The notes under the pieces are model-generated. The model was not told the origin of the DNA. It saw nothing but the letters and a program-made list of their open reading frames with translations, and did not search any database. From RYN-111 sp046723735 (lineage in GTDB: Bacteria; Actinomycetota; Actinomycetes; Mycobacteriales; SCTD01), in NCBI GenBank assembly GCA_046723735.1, contig JBKOVB010000114.1, positions 10,619 through 74,618 on the forward strand: a stretch of 64,000 nucleotides of DNA, in the 5' to 3' direction. The first letter of the stretch is position 1. Each line of letters begins with the position of its first letter. This document shows, one piece after another, positions 17,628 through 24,752 of the stretch. The position numbers and the translations under genes are program-made.

Positions 17628-18163
17628 ACGTACAGGTAGCGCGGCGCCTTCACCCGCATCTGGGAGAACGTCCCGGCACCGTTCATGTTGTACTGGCGCA
17701 CCAGGACCGAGCCGTCGCGGTAGATCCCGGCCACCCAGGCGACGTGGCCGTAGCGACCGGCCTGGAAGGTGCCGACGCCGCCGTTCGCGTAGTACGGCGA
17801 CTTCTCGTACGCGTTCCACTGCGCGACCGCGCCCACCCTGGGCGTCCGGGTGACCGTCTTGTGGAGCGCCACGGCGGTGCTGTCCCAGTTCAGGGCGCTG
17901 CCCCAGTAGTAGGTGCGGCCGTTGTAGACCGTCCGGTTGTTGATCCGGTGGCCCATCTTGTAGAGGCGCCAGGCGGCGTAGCTCACGCACTGGCGCTTGG
18001 TGAAGCCGAACGTGTCGATGGCGGTCCGCGAGCTGTTGGCCCACGGGTAGTCGTCGGTGTAGGCGCGGGCCGGCGCGGTCGGCAGGAGGAGCCCTGCGAT
18101 CAGGAGCAGGACGACCACGGGGGCGCGGCGGAGCAGCTGGGCAGGTGTCACACAAGGAGTCAT
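17624..18163 (-). CDS. Secreted CHAP-domain peptidoglycan hydrolase
   Basis: 179 residues. Signal peptide of about 34 residues (VVVLLLIAGLLLPTAPARA, cut before YTDD). The remainder is a compact CHAP fold with the catalytic Cys at 59 (KRQCVSYAAWRL) and His at 140 (GRYGHVAWVAG). CHAP enzymes cut peptidoglycan peptides or amide bonds, so this probably remodels the wall outside the cell. It has no wall-binding domain. The start could also be GTG at 18151; neither has a clear ribosome binding site. About 170 bases upstream is a CRP-like operator, suggesting cAMP or growth-state control. Confidence 0.85.
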   Translation of the reverse strand: MTPCVTPAQLLRRAPVVVLLLIAGLLLPTAPARAYTDDYPWANSSRTAIDTFGFTKRQCVSYAAWRLYKMGHRINNRTVYNGRTYYWGSALNWDSTAVALHKTVTRTPRVGAVAQWNAYEKSPYYANGGVGTFQAGRYGHVAWVAGIYRDGSVLVRQYNMNGAGTFSQMRVKAPRYLYV

Positions 18164-18276
18164 CGGGGGATCGGGGGCACTTCCTTAAGCGGCCGTCGCG
18201 GCGAGGACCGAGAGGAAGCCGACGGCGGTCGGTCGGGAACGGCCCGACGTGCCCCAGGGATCGGGGTCAGTCGGGC

Positions 18277-18303
18277 GATCCGCCCAGAGGGTACGGGCGG
18301 ATC
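18277..18303 (-). promoter_or_regulatory. Perfect 9-base inverted repeat upstream of the CHAP gene
   Basis: GATCCGCCC and GGGCGGATC flank a 9-base loop. In the CHAP mRNA leader it would form a stable hairpin about 115 bases before the start codon. I compared the leader with the c-di-AMP (ydaO) riboswitch that often controls wall hydrolases in actinobacteria and did not see its conserved blocks. Confidence 0.4.
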
Positions 18304-18336
18304 TGACCGTGATGCCTTATGTGTCCGGTGAGAACG

Positions 18337-18352
18337 TGTGAGGCCTGTCACA
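18337..18352 (-). promoter_or_regulatory. CRP-like operator TGTGA-N6-TCACA
   Basis: The sequence is an exact TGTGA-N6-TCACA dyad, the consensus bound by CRP proteins including the mycobacterial one. It lies between the tRNA gene and the CHAP gene, 174 bases before the CHAP start, with a second small dyad beside it. Cell-wall hydrolases and resuscitation factors are known CRP targets in actinobacteria, so control of the CHAP gene is plausible. Confidence 0.6.
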
Positions 18353-18354
18353 GA

Positions 18355-18370
18355 TGTCCCAGAAGGGACA
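18355..18370 (-). promoter_or_regulatory. Perfect inverted repeat TGTCCC-AGAA-GGGACA
   Basis: Six-base arms around a 4-base loop, two bases from the CRP-like dyad. It may be a second operator half-complex or a weak processing or termination hairpin 70 bases after the tRNA 3' end. Confidence 0.4.
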
Positions 18371-18439
18371 AACGGTCACGCACGTGAACGCGGCAGCCTA
18401 CCGGGCTGCGGGCGTGGGGTGCTCAGCCCAACCGGAAAG

Positions 18440-18513
18440 TGCCCCGGGTGGGATTCGAACCCACACTGTCGGTGGTTTGAGCACCGTGCGTCTGCCGGTT
18501 GCGCGACCGGGGC
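18440..18513 (-). tRNA. tRNA-Leu (CAA anticodon) with a short, class I variable loop
   Basis: Folds as a cloverleaf read from 18513 to 18440. The 7-bp acceptor stem GCCCCGG/CCGGGGC is perfect, with discriminator A. The D arm contains AACCGGCAGACGC, a D loop typical of tRNA-Leu. The anticodon stem CGGTG/CACCG carries loop CTCAAAC, giving anticodon CAA (Leu UUG codon). The T arm GTGGG-TTCGAAT-CCCAC is perfect. The variable loop is only five bases (ACAGT), whereas bacterial tRNA-Leu normally has a long variable arm. CCA is not encoded. A TACTCT -10 box lies 12 bases upstream (18526-18531), facing the pdtaR promoter. Confidence 0.9.
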
Positions 18514-18539
18514 GGTCCGGGCTCAAGAGTAGGGGTCGC

Positions 18540-18545
18540 TACCCT
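18540..18545 (+). promoter_or_regulatory. pdtaR -10 box (leaderless), facing the tRNA promoter
   Basis: TACCCT lies six bases before the pdtaR GTG. The tRNA -10 on the other strand is only eight bases away, so the two promoters probably cannot be occupied together. Confidence 0.5.
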
Positions 18546-18551
18546 GCCCGG

Positions 18552-19145
18552 GTGATCGAGACTCCGCGTCCGCGCCGCGTCGTCGTCGCCGAGGACGAGG
18601 TGCTCATCCGCCTCGACCTCCGCGAGATGCTCGAGGAGGAGGGCTTCGAGGTGGTCGGCGAGGCCGGGGACGGCGAGACCGCCGTACGTCTTGCTCAGGA
18701 CCTGCGCCCGGACGTGGTGATCCTCGACGTCAAGATGCCGGCTCTCGACGGCATCGCCGCGGCCGAGCAGATCGTCGCGGGCCGCGTCGCCCCCGTGGTG
18801 ATCCTTACCGCGTTCAGCCAGCGCGACCTGGTCGAGCGGGCTCGGGAGGCGGGCGCGATGGCCTACCTCGTCAAGCCGTTCGAGAAGAAGGACCTGGTCC
18901 CCACGATCGAGATGGCCGTCTCGCGCTTCGCCGAGATCGTCGCGCTCGAGGGCGAGGTGTCCGACCTGACCGGCCGGCTGGAGACCCGCAAGCTGGTCGA
19001 CCGGGCGAAGGGGGTGCTGCAGACCGAGCACGGCATGACCGAGCCGGAGGCCTTCCGGTGGATCCAGCGCACCAGCATGGACCGTCGCCGCTCGATGCGG
19101 GCGGTGGCCCAGGACGTCGTGGACGGGGTGCTCCCGGCGCGCTGA
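18552..19145 (+). CDS. pdtaR: Response regulator with ANTAR RNA-binding domain (PdtaR type)
   Basis: 197 residues: a receiver domain (1-125) with acidic pair E14/D15, phospho-acceptor D59 (VVILDVKMP), the conserved Thr in ILTAF and the Lys in YLVKPF. A C-terminal ANTAR domain follows (TRKLVDRAKGVLQTEHGMTEPEAFRWIQ). ANTAR proteins bind paired hexaloop hairpins in mRNA leaders and prevent termination. The M. tuberculosis homologue Rv1626 is phosphorylated by PdtaS, which is not encoded here. GTG start set by the leaderless -10 six bases upstream. Confidence 0.95.
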   Translation: MIETPRPRRVVVAEDEVLIRLDLREMLEEEGFEVVGEAGDGETAVRLAQDLRPDVVILDVKMPALDGIAAAEQIVAGRVAPVVILTAFSQRDLVERAREAGAMAYLVKPFEKKDLVPTIEMAVSRFAEIVALEGEVSDLTGRLETRKLVDRAKGVLQTEHGMTEPEAFRWIQRTSMDRRRSMRAVAQDVVDGVLPAR

Positions 19146-19157
19146 GCTGGACACGAG

Positions 19158-19236
19158 ACAGGGCCGGGCGCCTTTGGCTCCGTGGCAGGTCTTCCCCGAC
19201 CCTGGCACGTTCTCTACTCGGCCGCCCCGGCCCTGT
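19158..19236 (+). terminator. Long stem-loop after pdtaR
   Basis: Perfect 11-base arms ACAGGGCCGGG and CCCGGCCCTGT enclose 57 bases that hold a further GGTC/GACC hairpin. It begins 13 bases after the pdtaR stop. It could terminate pdtaR or be part of a small RNA. There is no T-run. Confidence 0.45.
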
Positions 19237-19358
19237 TCAGCGGCACACCCTAGACCCGGTGTCGGAGAAGGGTCAACGGCGGAAACCGGGTCTGAACGGG
19301 ACGGAAGCGGCGAGTTGGACAAGCCCCTCGCGACCTGTTCGGTGACGCTGCGGATCGG

Positions 19359-19441
19359 TAGGGTGACAGTTCGTTCGGGGGGTGCCTCGGCACCCCTCGG
19401 TCGTGCCACCCAGCATCGGCGGCACGCCACCCCCGTGGCGT
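19359..19441 (+). promoter_or_regulatory. Putative promoter and structured leader of the GNAT gene
   Basis: A TAGGGT -10-like box at 19359-19364 is followed by two perfect hairpins: GGGGTGC-CTCG-GCACCCC (19379-19396) and ACGCCAC-CCCC-GTGGCGT (19424-19441). The transcript would carry about 130 bases of structured leader before GTG 19502. The C-only loop is notable but does not let me name a known RNA family. Confidence 0.4.
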
Positions 19442-19501
19442 CCGTCGTCGGCTCGACCTCTGCCGGTTCACCCCTGCCGGCCCAGCCCTCGGAGAGTGCT
19501 C

Positions 19502-20098
19502 GTGTCCCGGAACCCGGTACGCGTACGACCCGCCACCGAGGCGGACCTGCCCGCCATGCTCGCCCTCGCGGAGGAGCTGCGCGAGCAGCTGCTCCCCGGT
19601 GAGGGGATCGGCCGCGCCGCGGCGAGCGGCGGACCCCGGCCCGCCCTGGAGCAGCGGTACCGCGACGCCCTCGCCGACCCCGACCGGCACCTCGTGCTGG
19701 CGGTCGCCGGCCCGGACGGCGGGCGGGAGCAGGTTTTGGGCATGGCGATGCTGAGCGTCGCCGGCACCAACGCGCTGTTGGACCTCCCCGCGGTGCACGT
19801 GACGCACTCGGTGGTGGCGGACAAGCAGCGCCGCCGCGGCGCCGGCCGGGCCCTGGTGGCGGCGGCGGCGGCCTACGCCGAGGAACGCGGCGTCGAGCAG
19901 CTCGTCGTGTCCGCCAACCCCGGCTCGCGCGAGGCCGCCCGCTTCTTCGCACGGCTCGGGTTCGCGCCGGTCGCCCTCCGCCGTACCGCTCCCGTCGCCG
20001 TCGTACGACGGAGGCTGGCGCTCGCGGACCGCACCGAGCCCGTGGGTCGGCGTCGGGCGCTGCGGGCCGCAGGTGTGGCCCGCACCCGTCAGCCCTGA
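19502..20098 (+). CDS. GNAT-family N-acetyltransferase
   Basis: 198 residues. A GNAT fold with the acetyl-CoA loop in QRRRGAGRALVAAAAAYAEERG and the later strand LVVSANPGSREAARFFARLGFAPV. The first strand VRVRPATEADLPAMLALAEE is typical. GTG 19502 is chosen for the GGAGAG site five bases upstream; GTG 19496 is an alternative. The substrate is unknown. The Arg-rich tail (GRRRALRAAGVARTRQP) is unlike the rest of the fold. Confidence 0.85.
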   Translation: MSRNPVRVRPATEADLPAMLALAEELREQLLPGEGIGRAAASGGPRPALEQRYRDALADPDRHLVLAVAGPDGGREQVLGMAMLSVAGTNALLDLPAVHVTHSVVADKQRRRGAGRALVAAAAAYAEERGVEQLVVSANPGSREAARFFARLGFAPVALRRTAPVAVVRRRLALADRTEPVGRRRALRAAGVARTRQP

Positions 20099-20111
20099 CG
20101 GACCACCCTCC

Positions 20112-20117
20112 TAGACT
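20112..20117 (+). promoter_or_regulatory. polA -10 box (leaderless promoter)
   Basis: TAGACT ends seven bases before the polA GTG, which has no ribosome binding site. Confidence 0.5.
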
Positions 20118-20124
20118 CCCGGCC

Positions 20125-22833
20125 GTGGGAGCAGACGACACCATCGAGCGGCCCTGCCTGCTCCTGCTGGACGGCCACTCGCTCGCCTACCGCGCTTTCT
20201 TCGCGCTGCCGGTCGAGAACTTCAGCACGACCGACGGGCAGCCCACGAACGCGGTCTACGGCTTCACGGCGATGCTGATCAACGTCCTGCGCGACGAGCA
20301 CCCGACGCACGTGGCCGTGACCTTCGATGTGAGCCGCCGCAACTTCCGGCACGAGGCCTACGCCGACTACAAGGCCGGCCGCTCCGAGACCCCGGCCGAC
20401 TTCAAGGGCCAGGTGTCCCTGGTCCGCGAGGTGCTCGACGCGTTGCGCATCCCGGTGGTCACCGCCGAGGGCTACGAGGCCGACGACGTCATCGCGACGC
20501 TGGCGACCCAGGCGGCCGCGCAGGACATGGACGTGCTCGTCGTCACGGGCGACCGGGACACCTTCCAGCTCGTCGACGACCGCATCACGGTCCTCTACAA
20601 CTCGCGCGGCGTCTCCGACATGCGCCGGATGACGCCCGAGGCGGTGCAGGAGAAGTACGGCCTCAGCCCGGCCCAGTACCCGGAGTTCGCGGCGCTGCGC
20701 GGCGACCCGTCCGACAACCTGCCCGGCATCCCCGGCCTGGGGGAGAAGACGGCCACCAAGCTGATCCAGCAGTACGGCGACGTCGCGGGCCTGGTGGACC
20801 ACGTGGACGAGGTCAAGGGCAAGGTGGGCGACAACCTGCGCGCCGGCCTGGCCGACGTCGTCCGCAACCGTCACCTGACCGAGCTGGTCCGCACCGTGCC
20901 GCTCCAGGTCGGTCCGCAGGATCTCGCCGTCCAGCAGTGGGACCGCGACGAGGTGCACAAGGTCTTCGACGCGCTGCAGTTCAAGGTGCTGCGCGACCGG
21001 CTGTGGCAGACGCTGTCGGCCGCCGAGCCGGAGGCGGAGGAGGGCTTCGACGTCGAGCACCAGGTGCTCGCTCCCGGCGAGGTCGCGGGCTTCCTGGGCG
21101 GCCTTCCGGCGGGAGTGCGCGTCGGGCTGCACGTCCGTGGCAGCTGGGGCCGTGGCACCGGCGACGCGACCGGGCTGGGCATCGCTGCCGAGTCGGCGGC
21201 CGAGGGCGAGACCCGCGAGCGCGACGCGGCGTACGTCGACCTCATCGAGCTGACCCCCGACGACGACGCCGCCCTCGCGGCGTGGCTCGCGGACGAGAGC
21301 GTCCCCAAGGCGCTGCACGACCTGAAGGGCCCGCTGCTGGCCCTGACCGCACGCGGCTGGGACCTCAAGGGCGTCACGTCCGACACCGCGCTGGCCGCCT
21401 ACCTCGCGCTGCCCGGCCAAGGGTCGTTCGACCTCGCCGACCTGTCGTTGCGGTACCTGCGCCGCGAGCTCCGCGCGGAGCAGGTCGAGAGCGGTCAGCT
21501 GTCCTTCGACGGCGCCGAGGACGACACCACGGCTGCCGATGCTGCGCTGCGGGCCCGAGCGGTGGCCGACCTCGCCGTCGCCCTGGACGCCGACCTGGAG
21601 CGCCGCGAGGCCACCGCCCTGCTGCGCGAGGTCGAGCTGCCGCTGGTCGACGTGCTCGCCGACGCCGAGCGCACCGGCATCGCGGCCGACGTCGACCACC
21701 TGCAGCGGCTGGAGACCCGGTTGCGCGACCAGGTGAAGACCGCCGCCGAGGAGGCCTACGCCACCGTCGGCCACGAGTTCCACCTCGGGTCGCCCAAACA
21801 GCTGCAGCAGCTGCTGTTCGAGGAGCTGAACCTCCCCAAGACCAAGAAGATCAAGACGGGCTACACCACCGACGCCGACTCGTTGCAGGGCCTGCTCGGC
21901 ACCCATCCCGTCATCGAGGCCCTGCTCGCCCACCGTGAGATCACCCGGCTGCTCATGGTGGTGGAGAAGCAGCTGCTGCCGACCGTGGCGGACGACGGTC
22001 GGATCCACACCACCTTCAAGCAGATGGTGGCCGCCACCGGGCGGCTCTCCTCGGACAACCCCAACCTGCAGAACGTCCCCGTGCGGACGCCGCAGGGCAG
22101 GGAGATCCGGCAGGGGTTCGTGGCGGGTCCCGGCTACGAGGCGCTCATGACGGCGGACTACAGCCAGATCGAGATGCGGATCATGGCTCACCTGTCCCGG
22201 GACGCCGGGCTCATCGAGGCCTTCACCACGGGGGAGGACCTGCACACCTTCGTGGCGTCGCGGGCCTTCGGCGTGCCGCCCGAGCAGGTCGACCCGGAGC
22301 TGCGCCGCCGCGTGAAGGCGATGTCGTACGGCCTGGCCTACGGCCTGTCGGCCTTTGGGCTCGCCTCGCAGCTGCGGATCAGCACCGACGAGGCGCGCGA
22401 GCAGATGGCGGCCTACTTCGAGCGGTTCGGCGGTGTCCGCGACTACCTGCGCGACGTGGTCGAGCAGGCCCGCAAGGACGGCTACACCTCCACGATCCTG
22501 GGCCGACGCCGGTACTTGCCGGACCTCACCTCCGACAACGGGCAGCGCCGGCAGATGGCGGAGCGGATGGCGCTCAACGCCCCCATCCAGGGCAGCGCCG
22601 CCGACATCATCAAGATCGCGATGCTGGGCGTGGCACGGGCGCTGAAGGAGGAGGGGCTGCGCAGCCGGCTCCTGCTGCAGGTCCACGACGAGCTGGTGCT
22701 CGAGGTGGCCGAGGGCGAGCAGGAGGCCCTGGAGGCCCTGGTACGGCGGGAGATGGGCGACGCGTTCCCCCTGTCCGTGCCCCTCGACGTCAGCGTGGGC
22801 GTGGGACGCAACTGGGACGAGGCGGGGCACTGA
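20125..22833 (+). CDS. polA: DNA polymerase I
   Basis: 902 residues. The N-terminal 5' nuclease (about 1-300) has LLLLDGHSLAYRAFFALP, GYEADDVIATLA, VTGDRDTFQLV and GIPGLGEKTA. The middle domain lacks the 3'-5' exonuclease acidic motif: where DTE is expected it reads VGLHVRGSW, so proofreading is probably absent, as in mycobacteria. The polymerase domain has motif A DYSQIEMR near residue 678, O-helix RRVKAMSYGLAYG near 729 with Tyr where the E. coli enzyme has Phe762, and motif C QVHDELVLEV near 852. The Tyr predicts poor discrimination against dideoxynucleotides. Acts in Okazaki-fragment maturation and repair. Confidence 0.97.
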   Translation: MGADDTIERPCLLLLDGHSLAYRAFFALPVENFSTTDGQPTNAVYGFTAMLINVLRDEHPTHVAVTFDVSRRNFRHEAYADYKAGRSETPADFKGQVSLVREVLDALRIPVVTAEGYEADDVIATLATQAAAQDMDVLVVTGDRDTFQLVDDRITVLYNSRGVSDMRRMTPEAVQEKYGLSPAQYPEFAALRGDPSDNLPGIPGLGEKTATKLIQQYGDVAGLVDHVDEVKGKVGDNLRAGLADVVRNRHLTELVRTVPLQVGPQDLAVQQWDRDEVHKVFDALQFKVLRDRLWQTLSAAEPEAEEGFDVEHQVLAPGEVAGFLGGLPAGVRVGLHVRGSWGRGTGDATGLGIAAESAAEGETRERDAAYVDLIELTPDDDAALAAWLADESVPKALHDLKGPLLALTARGWDLKGVTSDTALAAYLALPGQGSFDLADLSLRYLRRELRAEQVESGQLSFDGAEDDTTAADAALRARAVADLAVALDADLERREATALLREVELPLVDVLADAERTGIAADVDHLQRLETRLRDQVKTAAEEAYATVGHEFHLGSPKQLQQLLFEELNLPKTKKIKTGYTTDADSLQGLLGTHPVIEALLAHREITRLLMVVEKQLLPTVADDGRIHTTFKQMVAATGRLSSDNPNLQNVPVRTPQGREIRQGFVAGPGYEALMTADYSQIEMRIMAHLSRDAGLIEAFTTGEDLHTFVASRAFGVPPEQVDPELRRRVKAMSYGLAYGLSAFGLASQLRISTDEAREQMAAYFERFGGVRDYLRDVVEQARKDGYTSTILGRRRYLPDLTSDNGQRRQMAERMALNAPIQGSAADIIKIAMLGVARALKEEGLRSRLLLQVHDELVLEVAEGEQEALEALVRREMGDAFPLSVPLDVSVGVGRNWDEAGH

Positions 22834-22904
22834 GCGCAGCGGCGAGCTCGCGGAGCGAGGGAACGCCGGAGCGAATCGTGTCACTGAGCGGTCCGGGCTC
22901 GACC

Positions 22905-23468
22905 ATGGAGCGCGTGCTGGTCAGTGGCATCTCCGGCGCGGGGAAGAGCACTCTGGCACGGCGGCTCGCCGCGGCGAAGGGCCTGCCGTACCAGGAGCTT
23001 GACGCGCTCTTCCACGGCCCCGGGTGGACCGAGCGCCCGACCTTCGTTGCGGACGTCGAGGCGCTCGCAGCACAGGACCGGTGGGTCTTCGACAGCGACG
23101 GCTACGGCGCTGTGCGGGACGTGCTCTGGTCGCGGGCCGACACCCTCGTCTGGCTGGACCTGCCGCGTCGGCAGGTGATGCTGCGGGTGCTGCGCCGGTC
23201 CCTCTGGCGGGCGCTGCGGCGCGTGGAGCTCTGGAACGGCAACCGCGAGGGCTTCGGCGCCTGGAAGGACTCGGGCCATCCGGTTCGGTGGGCGTGGCAC
23301 CAGCACGGCGCGCGCCGTGCCCTCGTCGCGGCGCGGGTGGCGGACCCGGCGTGGGGGCACCTCACGGTGCACCACCTGCGGTCGACGCGGGAGGCGCGCC
23401 GCTGGTGGCGGTCGGCCGTGCACGACGCGACCGCGCGAGCAGGACGGCCGTCAGCAGCACGGCGGTGA
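22905..23468 (+). CDS. P-loop kinase-like protein (adenylate-kinase fold, topology-modulation type)
   Basis: 187 residues from ATG 22905 (a GTG at 22878 would add nine). The P-loop is VSGISGAGKSTLARRLA. Next come the substrate region YQELDALFHGPGWTERP and the WVFDSDGYGAVRDVLWSRADTLVWLDLPR segment, as in small proteins annotated FlaR or topology modulation protein. These are probably nucleotide or small-molecule kinases; the substrate is not known. The end HLTVHHLRSTREARRWW fits the family. Its last 107 bases overlap the convergent membrane gene. Confidence 0.75.
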   Translation: MERVLVSGISGAGKSTLARRLAAAKGLPYQELDALFHGPGWTERPTFVADVEALAAQDRWVFDSDGYGAVRDVLWSRADTLVWLDLPRRQVMLRVLRRSLWRALRRVELWNGNREGFGAWKDSGHPVRWAWHQHGARRALVAARVADPAWGHLTVHHLRSTREARRWWRSAVHDATARAGRPSAARR

Positions 23469-24657
23469 GGGCCGCGAGGCCGATCACGGGCGCGGGGCTC
23501 GTCGGGCGCACCACGAGCAGCACCACCGTCTCGAGGACGACCCCGGCGGCCACGACGCGCCCGGGCACCGGGTCGCCGAGCGCGATCGCGCGGTACAGCA
23601 GGAGCTGGACCAGCGCGAGTGCTGTTCCCTGCACCACCCACAGCGGGGCGAGGCCGGCCAGCGACGAGTAGTCGTCGCCGAAGGTGATCCGCAGCACCGG
23701 CGCGGCAACCAGCGCGCAGCCGACCAGCTCCAGGACGCCCAGCCCCGTCACGACCAGCACCGCGCGCCGGAGCACGAGGCGGCCCGGCTCGGGGTCGGAC
23801 AGCCGGGGGAACACCACCAGCGCGATCGCCTGCGGCAACCAGAAGGCTGCCTTGGCCAGCACCGCTCCGGCGCCATAACGGCCGGACTCACCGGGCGGCA
23901 GCAGGTGGCGGGCCAGCAGCAGGTCAAGGTTTGCCAGGACCAGCACGGCCAGCAGTCCCCCTGCGGCGGCGGCCGCCTCCCTGATCCCCGGGAGGCCCTT
24001 CGGGGCCGGGCCTCGCAACCTGCGTCCGACGAGTGCCACCGCGACCAGCGCGGCGAGCGCGAGACCGGCGCTGAGCGCGGCCATCACCGCGACGGGACCG
24101 CCACCGGCCAGCAGCGGCACCACGCCGAGTCCCTTCGCCAGCGCTTGCACCGCGATGAGCGCGGCGAGAGCCGCGAAGCGCTCGGCTCCCTGCAGCAGGC
24201 CGGCAGCGGCGGCGAGCACGACCCACGGGGCGAGCTGCGTGGCCAGCAGGAGCAGTCCGGCCGTGCCGGTGTGCAGGAACGCGGCCAGCAGCGGGGCGGC
24301 GGCGGCGGCGATCAGCGCGACGACGACTGCCGCTCCCGCGGCGCGCAGCAGGAGCGCGCGCTCGCGCCCGCCGGGCGGTTCGCCTACCGGGCGCCTGGCC
24401 ACCGAGCGAGCGGTCACGGCCTGCACCGCGAGGGCCGGCACGCTCGCCACGACCAGTACGCCGAGCAGGGCGCTCAGCTCGCCGTACCCGCTCTTGGTGA
24501 GCGCGTGCGCCCCGGCTGCTGCCAGGACGTAACCCACGACGTTGAGCAGCGTCAGCGCGGGTGTGACCAGCACGGCCCCGCGTGCGAGTGACGGGGCTCG
24601 CGGCTCGACCGGGACAGCGACCTCCGGGTTCACGACGGGTCGGGGCCGCGCTTCCAC
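23362..24657 (-). CDS. Polysaccharide flippase-like membrane protein (MOP superfamily)
   Basis: About 431 residues with roughly twelve hydrophobic helices, beginning LARGAVLVTPALTLLNVVGYVLAAAGAHALTKSGYGELSALLG, like Wzx/MATE-type carriers. The tail RSRRARPTATSGAPPASTAGGAP is hydrophilic. GTG 24657 is favoured because TACAGT lies six bases upstream in the leaderless pattern; GTG 24633 is the alternative. Adjacent and divergent to aftD, it may move a lipid-linked envelope glycan. The 3' end overlaps the kinase gene. Confidence 0.8.
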   Translation of the reverse strand: MEARPRPVVNPEVAVPVEPRAPSLARGAVLVTPALTLLNVVGYVLAAAGAHALTKSGYGELSALLGVLVVASVPALAVQAVTARSVARRPVGEPPGGRERALLLRAAGAAVVVALIAAAAAPLLAAFLHTGTAGLLLLATQLAPWVVLAAAAGLLQGAERFAALAALIAVQALAKGLGVVPLLAGGGPVAVMAALSAGLALAALVAVALVGRRLRGPAPKGLPGIREAAAAAGGLLAVLVLANLDLLLARHLLPPGESGRYGAGAVLAKAAFWLPQAIALVVFPRLSDPEPGRLVLRRAVLVVTGLGVLELVGCALVAAPVLRITFGDDYSSLAGLAPLWVVQGTALALVQLLLYRAIALGDPVPGRVVAAGVVLETVVLLVVRPTSPAPVIGLAALTAVLLTAVLLARSRRARPTATSGAPPASTAGGAP

Positions 24658-24663
24658 GTTCGG

Positions 24664-24692
24664 ACTGTAGAGGTCGGGCCAACGAGTAGCGT
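24664..24692. promoter_or_regulatory. Overlapping divergent promoters for the flippase gene and aftD
   Basis: On the minus strand TACAGT (24669-24664) lies six bases before GTG 24657. On the plus strand TAGCGT (24687-24692) lies six bases before ATG 24699. Only 17 bases separate the two -10 boxes, so each would supply the other's -35 region. Confidence 0.5.
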
Positions 24693-24698
24693 GGCGCC

Positions 24699-24752
24699 AT
24701 GGGGCACGTGCGGCACGCCGCCTGCGCCGAGGCAGGGACGGGCCGCGGGTGA
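24699..24752 (+). CDS. Possible 17-residue leader ORF coupled to aftD
   Basis: ATG 24699 follows the TAGCGT box by six bases (leaderless pattern). It reads MGHVRHAACAEAGTGRG and stops in a TGA that overlaps the aftD GTG as GTGA. aftD has no ribosome binding site of its own, so it may be translated by re-initiation after this ORF. It has no recognisable function as a peptide. Confidence 0.45.
   Translation: MGHVRHAACAEAGTGRG

Noticed and set aside
18164..18439. A ydaO (c-di-AMP) riboswitch before the CHAP hydrolase gene
   Set aside because: The conserved blocks of that class are not visible. Only a simple 9-base hairpin and CRP-like dyad are present.
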